DNA from: Nitrosarchaeum sp. | GTDB lineage: Archaea; Thermoproteota; Nitrososphaeria; Nitrososphaerales; Nitrosopumilaceae | Length of the DNA: 21,637 nucleotides | NCBI GenBank assembly: GCA_016234975.1 | Contig: JACRND010000075.1 | Span: 1 to 21,637 of the forward strand | Direction of reading: 5' to 3' | In this document: in pieces, positions 13,996 to 21,637 of the stretch | Position numbering within the stretch: position 1 is the stretch's first letter | How the letters are laid out: each line of letters opens with the position of its first letter | Program-made: the position numbers and the translations under genes | The notes under the pieces: model-generated | Seen by the model: the letters and a program-made list of their open reading frames with translations, nothing else | Databases searched by the model: none | What the model was told of the DNA's origin: nothing

Positions 13996-15606
13996 CTAAA
14001 AGACCTCTTTTGGACGATATTCACCAAATACTTCTCTGAATGTGTTACTGATTTCACCAGTAGTTGCATATGCTTTTGCAGATGCAATGATGTACGGCAT
14101 CAGATTCTCATCAGTATCAGCAGCGCTTTTCATTGCAGATAATGCTTTTTCGAGTTTTTTATTATCCCTCGTTGCTCTTAATTCTTTGAGTGCTTTTCTT
14201 TGTTGGATTTCAATCCTATCATCGATTCTTAATAGTTCAGGTGATTTTCCTTCTACTTCAGAATACTTGTTTACGCCAACTATGACTCTATCACCAGCAT
14301 CTGCCTCTTTTTTTAGACGATACGCGTTTTGCCTAATCTCAGATTGGAAGAATCCTTTTTCAATTGCCTTAATCGAACCTCCCATTTTCTCAATTTGCTT
14401 TAGATATTTCCAGACATCCTCTTCAATTTGATCACATAATTCCTCAAGATAGTAAGAACCAGCCATAGGATCTGCAGTTTTAGTGACTCCACTTTCATGT
14501 GCTACAATTTGCTGTGTTCTAAGGGCAATTTTTGCAGATTCCTGGGTAGGCAATGCCAATGCCTCATCTCTAGAATTTGTGTGAAGTGATTGGGTTCCAC
14601 CCATTACTGCCGCCATTGTTTGTATGGCAACACGTACAATATTATTGTCTGGTTGTTGTGCAGTTAGAGATTCTCCACTTGTTTGTGTATGAAATTTTAA
14701 TTGTAATGAACGAGGATCTTTTGCATGAAATTTTTCTTTGAGAATTTTAGCATAAACTTTTCTTGCAACTCTAAACTTTGCAACTTCTTCAAAGAACTCA
14801 ATTGTACAGCAAAAGAAAAACGAAAGTCTTGGTGCAAAATCATCTATTTTTAGTCCCCTATCAATGCATGTTTGAATATACGCAATAGCATTTGCAATTG
14901 TAAATGCAATTTCCTGTGTTGCAGTGCATCCGGCTTCTCTCATGTGATATCCAGAAATTGAAACAGGATACCATTGCGGAACTTTTTCAGCACAGTATCC
15001 AATCATGTCTCCAATTAATCTCATCGAAGGTTTTGGAGGATAGATGTAGGTGTTTCTTGCAATGTATTCTTTGAGGATATCATTTTGTGTGGTGCCCCGT
15101 AATTCAGCGCTTTTGAATCCTTGTGATTCACCTACTACGATATAGTATGCAAGCAATGTTGATGCGGTTGAATTGATTGTCATAGAGGAACTGACTTTTC
15201 CCAAAGGAATACCATCAAATGCAATCAGCATGTCTTTAAGGGATGCAATTGAAACTCCTACTTTTCCTACTTCGCCTTCTGCTTGTGTAGAGTCAGGGTC
15301 ATATCCTATTTGAGTTGGAAGATCAAATGCCATACTAAGACCTGTTTGACCTTTTTCAAGCATGAACTTGAATCGTTCATTTGTTAATTTTGCATCGCCA
15401 AAACCAGAATATTGTCTCATGGTCCAGAATCTTTCACGAAACATTTCAGGATGAATTCCACGTGTAAATGGATATGCTCCTGAATCTTCTTTGACGTATT
15501 TCTTTGAGGATCTATAATAAATTCTCTTTACTGGAAAATTAGAATCAGTCACGTATTGTTTCACAGGCTCTTTTTTTGGATTTTGTTTTTTGACCATGTT
15601 TTTCAC
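13996..15606 (-). CDS. mcmA1: Methylmalonyl-CoA mutase, large (catalytic) subunit
   Basis: A 536-aa B12-dependent mutase catalytic subunit, converting (R)-methylmalonyl-CoA to succinyl-CoA. It covers only the TIM-barrel part: YPFTRGIHPEMF at 45-56, RQYSGFG at 64-70, GLSMAFDLPTQ at 89-99, SGYHMREAG at 218-226 (catalytic His221) and GGTQSLHTNS near 330. The cobalamin-binding domain is absent, as in split archaeal enzymes, and is not encoded in this window. The longest frame starts at GTG 15606; ATG at 15597 (MVKKQNP) is equally good. It lies 32 nt after meaB and directly abuts the epimerase, forming a mutase operon. It should work in the 3-hydroxypropionate/4-hydroxybutyrate cycle. Confidence 0.95.
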   Translation of the reverse strand: MKNMVKKQNPKKEPVKQYVTDSNFPVKRIYYRSSKKYVKEDSGAYPFTRGIHPEMFRERFWTMRQYSGFGDAKLTNERFKFMLEKGQTGLSMAFDLPTQIGYDPDSTQAEGEVGKVGVSIASLKDMLIAFDGIPLGKVSSSMTINSTASTLLAYYIVVGESQGFKSAELRGTTQNDILKEYIARNTYIYPPKPSMRLIGDMIGYCAEKVPQWYPVSISGYHMREAGCTATQEIAFTIANAIAYIQTCIDRGLKIDDFAPRLSFFFCCTIEFFEEVAKFRVARKVYAKILKEKFHAKDPRSLQLKFHTQTSGESLTAQQPDNNIVRVAIQTMAAVMGGTQSLHTNSRDEALALPTQESAKIALRTQQIVAHESGVTKTADPMAGSYYLEELCDQIEEDVWKYLKQIEKMGGSIKAIEKGFFQSEIRQNAYRLKKEADAGDRVIVGVNKYSEVEGKSPELLRIDDRIEIQQRKALKELRATRDNKKLEKALSAMKSAADTDENLMPYIIASAKAYATTGEISNTFREVFGEYRPKEVF

Positions 15607-15638
15607 TTTATCAAAGTCTTTGTAATTTTATCTGCTGC

Positions 15639-16520
15639 CTAAAAAGGATCCATTTCTTTTGATTGAATTTTTTTAAGATATTTTGAAAATGTTTTGTCAG
15701 AATCTAACATTGCTTGAATCTTTTCACTCATATTATTTAAAATAATATCTTTTAATTCAGTCTCGAGTCTAAGCATATCCTTTTCTTGCTTATTTTTATT
15801 TTTTACAACCATCATTTCTTTTAGGGTCTTGGCAAATTCAGATATTCCAGAGTTTTTCTTAACAGATGTCTTTAAAATTACAGGATTTTTCTCAGATGAG
15901 CCGATATATTCACGAACTGCATCAAAGAGTTGATTGGCTCCATCAAGATCACTTTTGTTAACAAGATAGATATCTCCGATTTCAGTCAATCCTGCCTTTA
16001 TGGTTTGTATACTATCGCCAGTATTTGGATTAAAAACAACTACTGTAATGTCGGCAATATTTGAAATTTCCACTTCGGTCTGACCTGCGCCAACACTCTC
16101 AATAATTATAGGATTGAATCCAGCATAGTCTAAAATTCGAATACTGTTTCTCAATGATCTAGAAACGGCACCGGTTGCTCCCCTTGATGCAATACTTCGA
16201 ATGTAAGTTCCAGAGTCGGTAGACTCGGTCATTCTGACTCTGTCACCCAATATTGCGCCTCCTGTCACATGACTTGTAGGATCAATTGCAAGAATAGCTG
16301 GCTTTGTATGAAGTTTTTTTAATGCAATGGATGTTTTATTGATGAGTGAACTTTTGCCAGCGCCTGCAGGTCCTGTAATTCCAATTATTGATGCATTTCC
16401 AGTTTCTTTGAAAATTTTTTTGAGTAGTTTTCTTGCCTTAGTAGGATCATTTTCAACTAAAGTGATGGCTTTGGCAATTGCCCCCCTTTTGCCTTTTTTT
16501 AAATCAGAAATATCCAACAC
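15639..16520 (-). CDS. meaB: MeaB/ArgK-type G-protein chaperone of methylmalonyl-CoA mutase
   Basis: A 293-aa P-loop GTPase of the MeaB (formerly ArgK) family, which loads and protects the B12 cofactor of methylmalonyl-CoA mutase. Visible motifs: Walker A GPAGAGKSSL at 50-59; DPTSHVTGGAILGDRVRM at 80-97 (metal-binding and switch region, typical of MeaB); ESVGAGQTEVEI at 141-152; and the guanine-specificity motif NKSD at 188-191. The dimerisation arm is in the lysine-rich C-terminal part. The start is GTG at 16520; no in-frame ATG lies closer. The gene stands just before the mutase, the usual functional pairing, and 41 nt after the small anchored protein. Confidence 0.92.
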   Translation of the reverse strand: MLDISDLKKGKRGAIAKAITLVENDPTKARKLLKKIFKETGNASIIGITGPAGAGKSSLINKTSIALKKLHTKPAILAIDPTSHVTGGAILGDRVRMTESTDSGTYIRSIASRGATGAVSRSLRNSIRILDYAGFNPIIIESVGAGQTEVEISNIADITVVVFNPNTGDSIQTIKAGLTEIGDIYLVNKSDLDGANQLFDAVREYIGSSEKNPVILKTSVKKNSGISEFAKTLKEMMVVKNKNKQEKDMLRLETELKDIILNNMSEKIQAMLDSDKTFSKYLKKIQSKEMDPF

Positions 16521-16561
16521 GGTATAATTTTTTGAAGCTGCAATAAAATCTTGTGTGTGAT

Positions 16562-16966
16562 CTAAGGATTGCCATAGATGACTGGAGGTGCAGGTTTGCC
16601 ATATGGGTGTATTTCAGTTTTCAGTGAAACTTTCCCAAGTTCTTGATGGTCTATGAGAAATGTCACAGGATGAACTTGCCACCCATATTTTGGAACAACT
16701 GGGAATGGGACAGTTTCTATAAATTTAGAACCGGACAAAGTTTTTTGAAAAGATTCATCCATTCCTAAAATTTCCAGTACAACATGATTAGTCTTTGTTG
16801 TTTTATCCAGATATGAAATCTCAACATATCCTGCATCATAATATGTTGCATCAATTTCAAATGTGGATTTTAAGATGTTTTTGTTTGAACTGGAATCAGA
16901 AAGAAAAAACAATCCCAGCACGCTAATTATAACAATAGAAATTACAGGGATTATTTTTTTTGCCAT
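16562..16966 (-). CDS. Membrane-anchored hypothetical protein (134 aa)
   Basis: I do not recognise this family. The protein starts with two lysines and a hydrophobic run (residues 4-22, IIPVISIVIISVLGLFFL) followed by S-D-S-S-S, a signal anchor or uncleaved signal peptide. The rest is beta-rich and polar and reads like an extracytoplasmic beta-sandwich (ATYYDAGYVEISYLDK, VPKYGWQVHPVTFLID), ending in Pro-rich HPYGKPAPPVIYGNP. The ATG lies 5 nt after the stop of the aminopeptidase gene, and the stop lies 41 nt before meaB. Position alone suggests co-transcription; no functional link to the mutase is evident. Confidence 0.7.
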   Translation of the reverse strand: MAKKIIPVISIVIISVLGLFFLSDSSSNKNILKSTFEIDATYYDAGYVEISYLDKTTKTNHVVLEILGMDESFQKTLSGSKFIETVPFPVVPKYGWQVHPVTFLIDHQELGKVSLKTEIHPYGKPAPPVIYGNP

Positions 16967-16971
16967 AAGTG

Positions 16972-19350
16972 TTATGATGTAAATTCTTTTCTCATTCTAC
17001 GCAAGAATTTGGAATTTATTCTGATTCGTTCAAGAGTTTGCTCTTGTGTTCTTTCAGTACCAGGCGTTGGATTCTTTTTGAAAAATTGGCGAATCTCTTT
17101 TTCCATAGAGTCATCTGCAATAGAAGAGATGCTTGCAATAATTCTATTAAACAAAGGATTTCCACGACCAACTTTCTTACTAAGTTTTGGCCAGTTAGTC
17201 TTAAGCCAAGGCCATAGAATTTTTTTACCGTATGGATTTGCGGCAACTTTCATGATTGGCAGCTGCATGTTTTGAGAGCGAACCTCTGGAGTTTGTGAGA
17301 AATTAAGTGACTTTAGCAATAGCTTTTCATCTTTGAAACTACACATTGCCCCAAGGAAACGGAGTTTTTCTTCCATTGTTTTTGCATTTCTGTAGAGTTT
17401 GGTTAGTTCTTCATGTGTTTTGGAATTTCCATTCCATGCCATAACAGAACAAACAGGCTCAACTAAATCAGGAGACAATGAGTGTGGATTTTTTAAGAAT
17501 TGCTTGTATCTGTTTTCTGATTCAATTGTAACTTCATCATCACCTAATTTACCCAGTGTAAAAATTGCAAATGCCCTCATCAGAGCATCAGTGTGTTTGT
17601 CTGTTTTTTTAGGATTCCATCCCAAGTCATACAAAATTTTCTTGAGATAGTTCGTGGCATAATTGTGAATTTCCGCAGAGAATTCTTCATCGAATGCTCT
17701 AAAATACAATGAAGATAAGTTGTGTGCAACATTTACAGATGCCAAATAGCTGTCTTCATCATAGTACGCATCAGAAAAATCAAGATAATTACGAACGGTC
17801 TCATCACCGGATATGCATAATGAAAACAAATCATTTTGAATTGCCCACCTATCAATTGGTGGAATTTGTTTTTGATCTACAAGCATTTTTAGATCGAGCA
17901 GAGTTCCCTCATCGTATTTTACGCGATAGAATCCTTTTCTTCCAAAATTTGCTACAAATCCAATACTATCTTTAGGTAATTTTACAGACATTGATTTTTT
18001 TGTAAAGAGTTTCTGGAACAACTCATCTTTTAGTCCCACGGAAAGAGGAATGGACCACAGATCTTTGTTTGATTTTTTATCAGATTCCAGCATGTAACGT
18101 CTTTGCTTGAGATGTAATGTAGAATCTTGTTTTTCTATTTCGACTACTTATCGCTTTAATCCTTTTTGAAAATTTGATTCGCCAACATAATGTTCCAACA
18201 TTCTTAAAACACATCCCCCTTTATCATATGAGATAGCATCAAATATTTCACGTATTTCAGATGTAGAATTTACTTTGACGTCAATTGGGTGTGTGTTTTT
18301 TAACGAATCCAACCCCATTGCAGTGTTCATCGCATCTTCGACAAATTGATTCCACAAGTCCCATTCAGGATAGAATTTATCAACAAACTTTGTTGCCATA
18401 AATGTTGCAAAGCTCTCATTTAGCCACAGATCATTCCACCATTTCATGGTAACAAGATTTCCAAACCACTGGTGTGCAATCTCATGGGATATGACTTCGG
18501 CGATGTATTGCTTGGTTCTAGTTGAAGATGTCTTTGGATCATAAAGTAAAATGGTTTCTCTAAATGTTATTGCTCCCCAGTTTTCCATTGCACCTGAAGC
18601 AAAATCAGGAATTGCTATCAAATCTAATTTAGGCAAAGGGTATTTTATTCCAAAATATTTCTCATATGACAAAAGTAGTTTCTTTCCAAGTTCAAGTGAA
18701 TACTTGCCCTTTGATTTATTTCCCTTTGTCGTAATTACGCGAACTTGGATTTTACCAATCTTACCTGTAAGATATTCAAACTCACCTACACCAAGATAGA
18801 GAAGATATGTAGACATTACAGGAGTTTTTGCAAATTTGTACAGAGTTTTATTTTTTATTCTCCTTTTTGATGTAATTGGCATATTAGAAATTGCAGTGAA
18901 CGTATTTTCGGCAATTATGGAAATATCAAATGTTGCCTTGGCTTCTGGCTCATCCCAGCATGGAAATGCTCTTCTTGTGTCAGCCGCTTCAAATTGCGAT
19001 GTTGCAAGATATTTTGTCTTGCCATTTTGTTTGTATTGACTTCGGTAGAACCCAAGTAGACGATCATTTAATTCTCCAGTAAATTCAATTTCAATAAAGG
19101 CATCACCTTTGATTTTGTTTTTAATGATAATTGTCATCTCTTCTTTTTTGACGTCAGTTTTAGTAACTGCCTTTTGGGATATTCCATTATGTATAATATG
19201 ACATGATTTTATTTTGAGTTCAGCGCAGTGCAGTGTAATTGAATTTACAGATTCCTTGCACTCAATAGTAATTGTCTCTTTTCCATTAAAGGTAAAATTT
19301 TTGAAAATAGGCTCAAATTCAAGCGCATAGTTTATTGGAATTACCTTCAT
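16972..19350 (-). pseudogene. M1-family zinc aminopeptidase with internal deletion and stop
   Basis: Two segments in one frame make an aminopeptidase N/tricorn-factor-type enzyme that removes N-terminal residues from peptides. Segment 1 (19350-18148, 400 aa) has the substrate motif GAMENWGA (253-260) and the zinc site HEIAHQWFGN...NE (His289, Glu290, His293, Glu312), then DKGGCVLRMLEHYVGESNFQ. It stops with TAA at 18148-18150 just after KGLKR. After the TAA the same frame continues as VVEIEKQDSTLHLKQRRYML and joins segment 2 (18093-16972, 373 aa), a normal HEAT-like C-terminal domain. In M1 enzymes some 45 residues, including the end of the catalytic domain, lie between 'F.KGL..Y' and the '(P)VVE.' strand; these are missing. 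So the junction is an in-frame-sized internal deletion with the TAA formed at the seam. The product of segment 1 alone would keep the zinc site but lose the support domain. An assembly join error is possible. Confidence 0.82.
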
Positions 19351-19391
19351 AGTGAAGGTACCTTTCTAGCGCTTTATGTAAATTTCTAATA

Positions 19392-19508
19392 ATGGAAAAG
19401 GTAGAAAAACAAAAGATCTATTCATTTTTAGTTATCAGAATACTTGAAAGAGAGTTTTGGAAGAACAGAGAAGAGAATTTAGGTTATTTCTTTGAAGTGT
19501 TGAATTAG
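19392..19508 (+). CDS. Possible micro-ORF (38 aa) filling the gap before the protease
   Basis: An ATG at 19392 opens 38 codons to TAG at 19506-19508, ending 1 nt short of the convergent subtilase stop. The product is charged and amphipathic (EKQKIYSFLVIRILEREFW). A weak TATA-like stretch (TTTATGTAAA) lies about 20 nt upstream. There is no recognisable motif, and chance cannot be ruled out in A+T-rich DNA. Confidence 0.25.
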   Translation: MEKVEKQKIYSFLVIRILEREFWKNREENLGYFFEVLN

Positions 19509-19509
19509 G

Positions 19510-20742
19510 CTAGTAATTTCTTACGTAAAGTAGTGGTTCTGAAAATGTGTCTTTGTCATCAGCGAAATAACCGAATCCATTACCATCACATATCGAAGAT
19601 GGTGTTGAACCATTTGATATCAATGATGCCTTAACATCTGCAGGACTAACATTATGAGTTGATTTGTACAATGCCGCAGCACCTGCAACATGGGGGGATG
19701 CCATGCTTGTACCGCTTAGAGTATTATATCCTCCATTTTTCCAAGTAGAATAGATATTCACACCTGGTGCTCCAATATCAACTACAGATCCAAAGTTTGA
19801 AAACGATGCAAATGTATCATCTAAACCATATCCTGTAGATGAACCAAATCCACCACATTTTCCGTCAGTGTCAACTATAGCTGAAACTGCAATTACATCA
19901 GGATGATTTGCAGGGGAAAATGCTGATGCATCCATTGCGTTATTTCCTGCTGCCACCACATAGGTAACACCTGCTTTTACTGAGTTGGTTATCGCAGTAT
20001 TCATAGCATCAGAAATACACTGACATCCAAGACTCATGTTTGCAACTTCAATTGAACCAGCGTTACTTGTGACATAGTCAATTCCTTTGATAACATTAGA
20101 TAATGAACCAGAGCCATTTCTGTCAAGAACTTTGATGGCCCAAATTCTTGCACCAGGAGATATGCCTACAACACCACTAGAATCATCTTTTGCAGCGGCG
20201 ATTCCGGCCACATGTGTTCCATGTCCGTTGTCATCGTTTCCAGTTTTTGTAAATTTAACAAATGAGATATTTTTAAAGACATTAAGATCTGGATGCGTCA
20301 AGTTAACGCCTGTATCAATAATTGCAATGTCCACATCTACGTTGTCGTGACCATTGCCGCTAATAGTTGAGCTAAGATCCGCATCTGCTCTGTTTACTCC
20401 AGTTGGAATAATTTGTGCAAATGTTTGCATCTCATAATCTGGTTCTATATAGGAAATTGAAAGATTGTTCTTTTTGATGTTCTCAAGGACTTGATCATTG
20501 TTTATCTTGACTGCAAATCCCTTAATGGCATGTTTGTATTCTTGAATTATTTCAGCACCTTTTGCTTTTGCTTTACCTATTTCGTTTTGCAAGTCTGAGT
20601 CATCTGAAAGTATTACAATGTACTGACCTTGAATTTTGTTTGCTTTTGAATTTGCAGAATATGCACCTATCAATACAGGCTGCATTATCATTAAAGATAT
20701 TAGAAATAAAGAAAATATTGTGAGTGTGAAGTTATTATTCAA
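19510..20742 (-). CDS. Secreted subtilisin-like serine protease (S8)
   Basis: A 410-aa extracellular protease. Residues 1-29 are a signal peptide (LTIFSLFLISLMIM). Residues about 38-110 form an inhibitor-I9 propeptide (QGQYIVILSDDSD to YIEPDYEMQTFAQ), which folds the enzyme and is then cut off. The catalytic domain carries Asp143 (IAIIDTGVNLTHPDL), His174 (NGHGTHVAGIAAA), oxyanion Asn267 (VAAGNNA) and Ser346 (LSGTSMASPHVAGAAALY), all intact. Cys residues (CQC at 240-242, C296 and C385) may form disulphides. The start is TTG at 20742; a TATA-like box lies 28 nt upstream and no in-frame ATG is nearby. Likely role: turnover of extracellular or cell-surface proteins. Confidence 0.93.
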   Translation of the reverse strand: MNNNFTLTIFSLFLISLMIMQPVLIGAYSANSKANKIQGQYIVILSDDSDLQNEIGKAKAKGAEIIQEYKHAIKGFAVKINNDQVLENIKKNNLSISYIEPDYEMQTFAQIIPTGVNRADADLSSTISGNGHDNVDVDIAIIDTGVNLTHPDLNVFKNISFVKFTKTGNDDNGHGTHVAGIAAAKDDSSGVVGISPGARIWAIKVLDRNGSGSLSNVIKGIDYVTSNAGSIEVANMSLGCQCISDAMNTAITNSVKAGVTYVVAAGNNAMDASAFSPANHPDVIAVSAIVDTDGKCGGFGSSTGYGLDDTFASFSNFGSVVDIGAPGVNIYSTWKNGGYNTLSGTSMASPHVAGAAALYKSTHNVSPADVKASLISNGSTPSSICDGNGFGYFADDKDTFSEPLLYVRNY

Positions 20743-20765
20743 TGTGAATCCATCATGATTTGAAT

Positions 20766-20773
20766 TATTTAAA
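20766..20773 (-). promoter_or_regulatory. TATA-like box of the subtilase gene
   Basis: The minus strand reads TTTAAATA, centred about 28 nt before the TTG at 20742. The spacing supports a leaderless transcript starting at the TTG. Confidence 0.5.
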
Positions 20774-20838
20774 GTTATGAAACAACATGCAGTCTATTGT
20801 AAATTAGGCGGGTGTGAGATGATAAAAGAATTTTCGAT

Positions 20839-20919
20839 TTAAAGGACATATTTTCTATTGTTTGCTAGAAATTCTATTCCGCTGAGAAAATCATCGTCTG
20901 AAATCACATTATCTGTCCA
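20839..20919 (-). pseudogene. Remnant of a secreted-protein C-terminus
   Basis: Within the 204-nt gap, a minus-strand frame of 26 codons, from just after a TGA at 20920-20922 to TAA 20839-20841, reads W-T-D-N-V then ISDDDFLSGIEFLANN. This resembles the short 'W...G-I-S-D-D-E-F-L-x-G-I-x-[FY]-L' module found at the C-terminus of many thaumarchaeal secreted proteins. There is no start codon apart from an internal GTG and no upstream domain, so it looks like the tail of a deleted gene. Recognition is from memory of the module. The rest of this gap shows only the subtilase promoter. Confidence 0.4.
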
Positions 20920-20970
20920 TCAGAATCAATATTTGTTAGCAGTATTTTGAATAATACCCAACGTAACAAT

Positions 20971-20978
20971 AAAATATT
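20971..20978 (+). promoter_or_regulatory. TATA-like box of the 144-aa hypothetical
   Basis: AAAATATT is centred about 32 nt before the ATG at 21007. It lies inside the longer open frame that begins at TTG 20947, so it favours the ATG as the real start. Confidence 0.4.
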
Positions 20979-21006
20979 ATCCATTACAGGTGTGAACACA
21001 TACCAC

Positions 21007-21441
21007 ATGAGCCAGAAAATTACGTTCTCAACGTCTAAAGGTACAAACTCTTATCGAGGATATCATTCACCCAAAAAAGAAAATGCATACAATAATCTCC
21101 AAACAATAATTGTTGAAAAGGGCACCAAAAGGATACAAGTTCGAGTTCACCCCATAATAAAGAAAAATAGTCAGACTGATCGAGTACAAAAAATTGTTTG
21201 CAATACTTGTAATGAAGAAATAGGCTCAGATATTTGCAAAGTTTTAGTTATGCGCAATAAAGATGACAGCCCACATGTATTTCATTATCATTTTTTCTTT
21301 CCTTGTTGGGATTTTGAACTCTTGTGTAAGAAATATCCCAATTTGACTTTAGATCGAGTTGGAGTTAGTATTCCTGAAAATATTTTGATGAATGAAAGCG
21401 CCATAGAAAAATTAAAAAATAATTTTGATTTTTGGAAATAA
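21007..21441 (+). CDS. Hypothetical protein with a CxxC...C and HYHFFFPCWDF motif
   Basis: A 144-aa soluble protein starting MSQKITFSTSKG; the frame is open from TTG 20947, but the ATG at 21007 is preferred for its TATA spacing. The first half is polar and basic. The centre holds IVCNTCNEEIGSDICKVLV (Cys-x2-Cys and a third Cys), followed by HVFHYHFFFPCWDFELLCKKY, a dense group of His and Cys that together could form a zinc site. I recall similar H-x-H-[YF]-F-x-P-C-W-D proteins among thaumarchaeal hypotheticals, but no function is known. There is no signal peptide. It may bind nucleic acid or a metal, but this cannot be told from sequence. Confidence 0.65.
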   Translation: MSQKITFSTSKGTNSYRGYHSPKKENAYNNLQTIIVEKGTKRIQVRVHPIIKKNSQTDRVQKIVCNTCNEEIGSDICKVLVMRNKDDSPHVFHYHFFFPCWDFELLCKKYPNLTLDRVGVSIPENILMNESAIEKLKNNFDFWK

Positions 21442-21508
21442 ATATAATTTTAAAATAGATGTCTGATTAGTAAAAAAACTATTCCAAATTAAAAATTTGT
21501 CATATAGG

Positions 21509-21516
21509 TTTAAATA
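21509..21516 (+). promoter_or_regulatory. TATA-like box of the last gene
   Basis: TTTAAATA is centred about 25 nt before the ATG at 21538, the usual leaderless spacing in this window. Confidence 0.5.
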
Positions 21517-21537
21517 TAATTTTCAGACAATGCCATT

Positions 21538-21637
21538 ATGAATCACAGAATTACAATAATGCTGGATGAAGATATCATAAAAAAGCTTAGAATTCTTCAA
21601 GCCAAACAAATCAAGGAATCTACAGAATCAGTGAGTT
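21538..21637 (+). CDS. Start of a small, possibly ribbon-helix-helix, regulator (partial)
   Basis: An ATG at 21538 opens a frame that stays open to the window edge (33 codons): NHRITIMLDEDIIKKLRILQ and onward. A short basic strand (RITIML) followed by D-E-D and an amphipathic helix is the usual opening of ribbon-helix-helix DNA-binding proteins, many of which are small in Thaumarchaeota. A TATA-like box lies at leaderless distance. The C-terminal part is outside the window. Confidence 0.55.
   Translation, partial: MNHRITIMLDEDIIKKLRILQAKQIKESTESVS

Noticed and set aside
17016..17246. Minus-strand frame of 76 codons within the aminopeptidase C-terminal region
   Set aside because: It is an out-of-frame shadow of the aminopeptidase C-terminal domain.
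20947..21006. TTG-started N-terminal extension of the 144-aa hypothetical
   Set aside because: A TATA-like box at 20971-20978 lies inside it and has proper spacing for the ATG at 21007.
1..21637. tRNA, rRNA, CRISPR array, insertion sequence or prophage
   Set aside because: No cloverleaf-like block with a T-loop, no regular direct repeats, no transposase or integrase, and no terminal inverted repeats were found by eye.

Overview
The window is A+T-rich archaeal DNA that reads as ammonia-oxidising Thaumarchaeota (Nitrososphaerota), most likely a Nitrosarchaeum/Nitrosopumilus-type organism. The basis is a TATA-binding protein gene, an ESCRT-III (CdvB) family protein, a tubulin-like 'artubulin' (a family known to me from Nitrosoarchaeum), a methylmalonyl-CoA mutase/epimerase/MeaB set as used in the thaumarchaeal 3-hydroxypropionate/4-hydroxybutyrate cycle, many micro-proteins with zinc-type Cys/His motifs, and TATA-like boxes 25-30 nt before start codons (leaderless style). 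This is inference from protein families; no search was run.

Layout. 1-2.8 kb (minus strand): start of a secreted protein running off the left edge, a TBP gene without an AUG start, a 35-aa C2H2 finger, a VIT/CCC1-type membrane protein interrupted by a stop, an MscS-like channel and a 30-aa Cys protein. 2.9-5.6 kb (minus): the most interesting block, in transcription order an ESCRT-III/CdvB-like protein, an artubulin, and a coiled-coil protein of unknown family starting 4 nt after the artubulin. 5.7-9.8 kb (plus): dCMP deaminase, a family-B DNA polymerase broken by two frameshifts and one stop, a SemiSWEET-like protein and triosephosphate isomerase. 9.9-13.6 kb: a 42-aa Cys-rich protein on the minus strand beside a perfect 10-bp inverted repeat, then pyruvate phosphate dikinase with a histone-H1-like lysine tail and an XRE-CBS regulator. 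13.6-17 kb (minus): a small membrane-anchored protein, MeaB, methylmalonyl-CoA mutase large subunit and epimerase. 17-20.9 kb: an M1 aminopeptidase with an apparent internal deletion, a subtilisin-like secreted protease and a remnant of a secreted-protein C-terminus. 20.9-21.6 kb (plus): a conserved-type hypothetical and the start of a small, possibly ribbon-helix-helix, protein.

Two themes stand out. First, a eukaryote-like tubulin homologue sits directly beside an ESCRT-III homologue, with a third small coiled-coil gene, which suggests a membrane-remodelling or cell-shape module. Second, several genes that should be whole (VIT, polB, M1 aminopeptidase, and tbp at its start codon) carry lesions although the flanking coding sequence is well preserved. 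This means recent decay, assembly/consensus error, or less likely some form of recoding. No tRNA, rRNA, CRISPR or insertion sequence was recognised.
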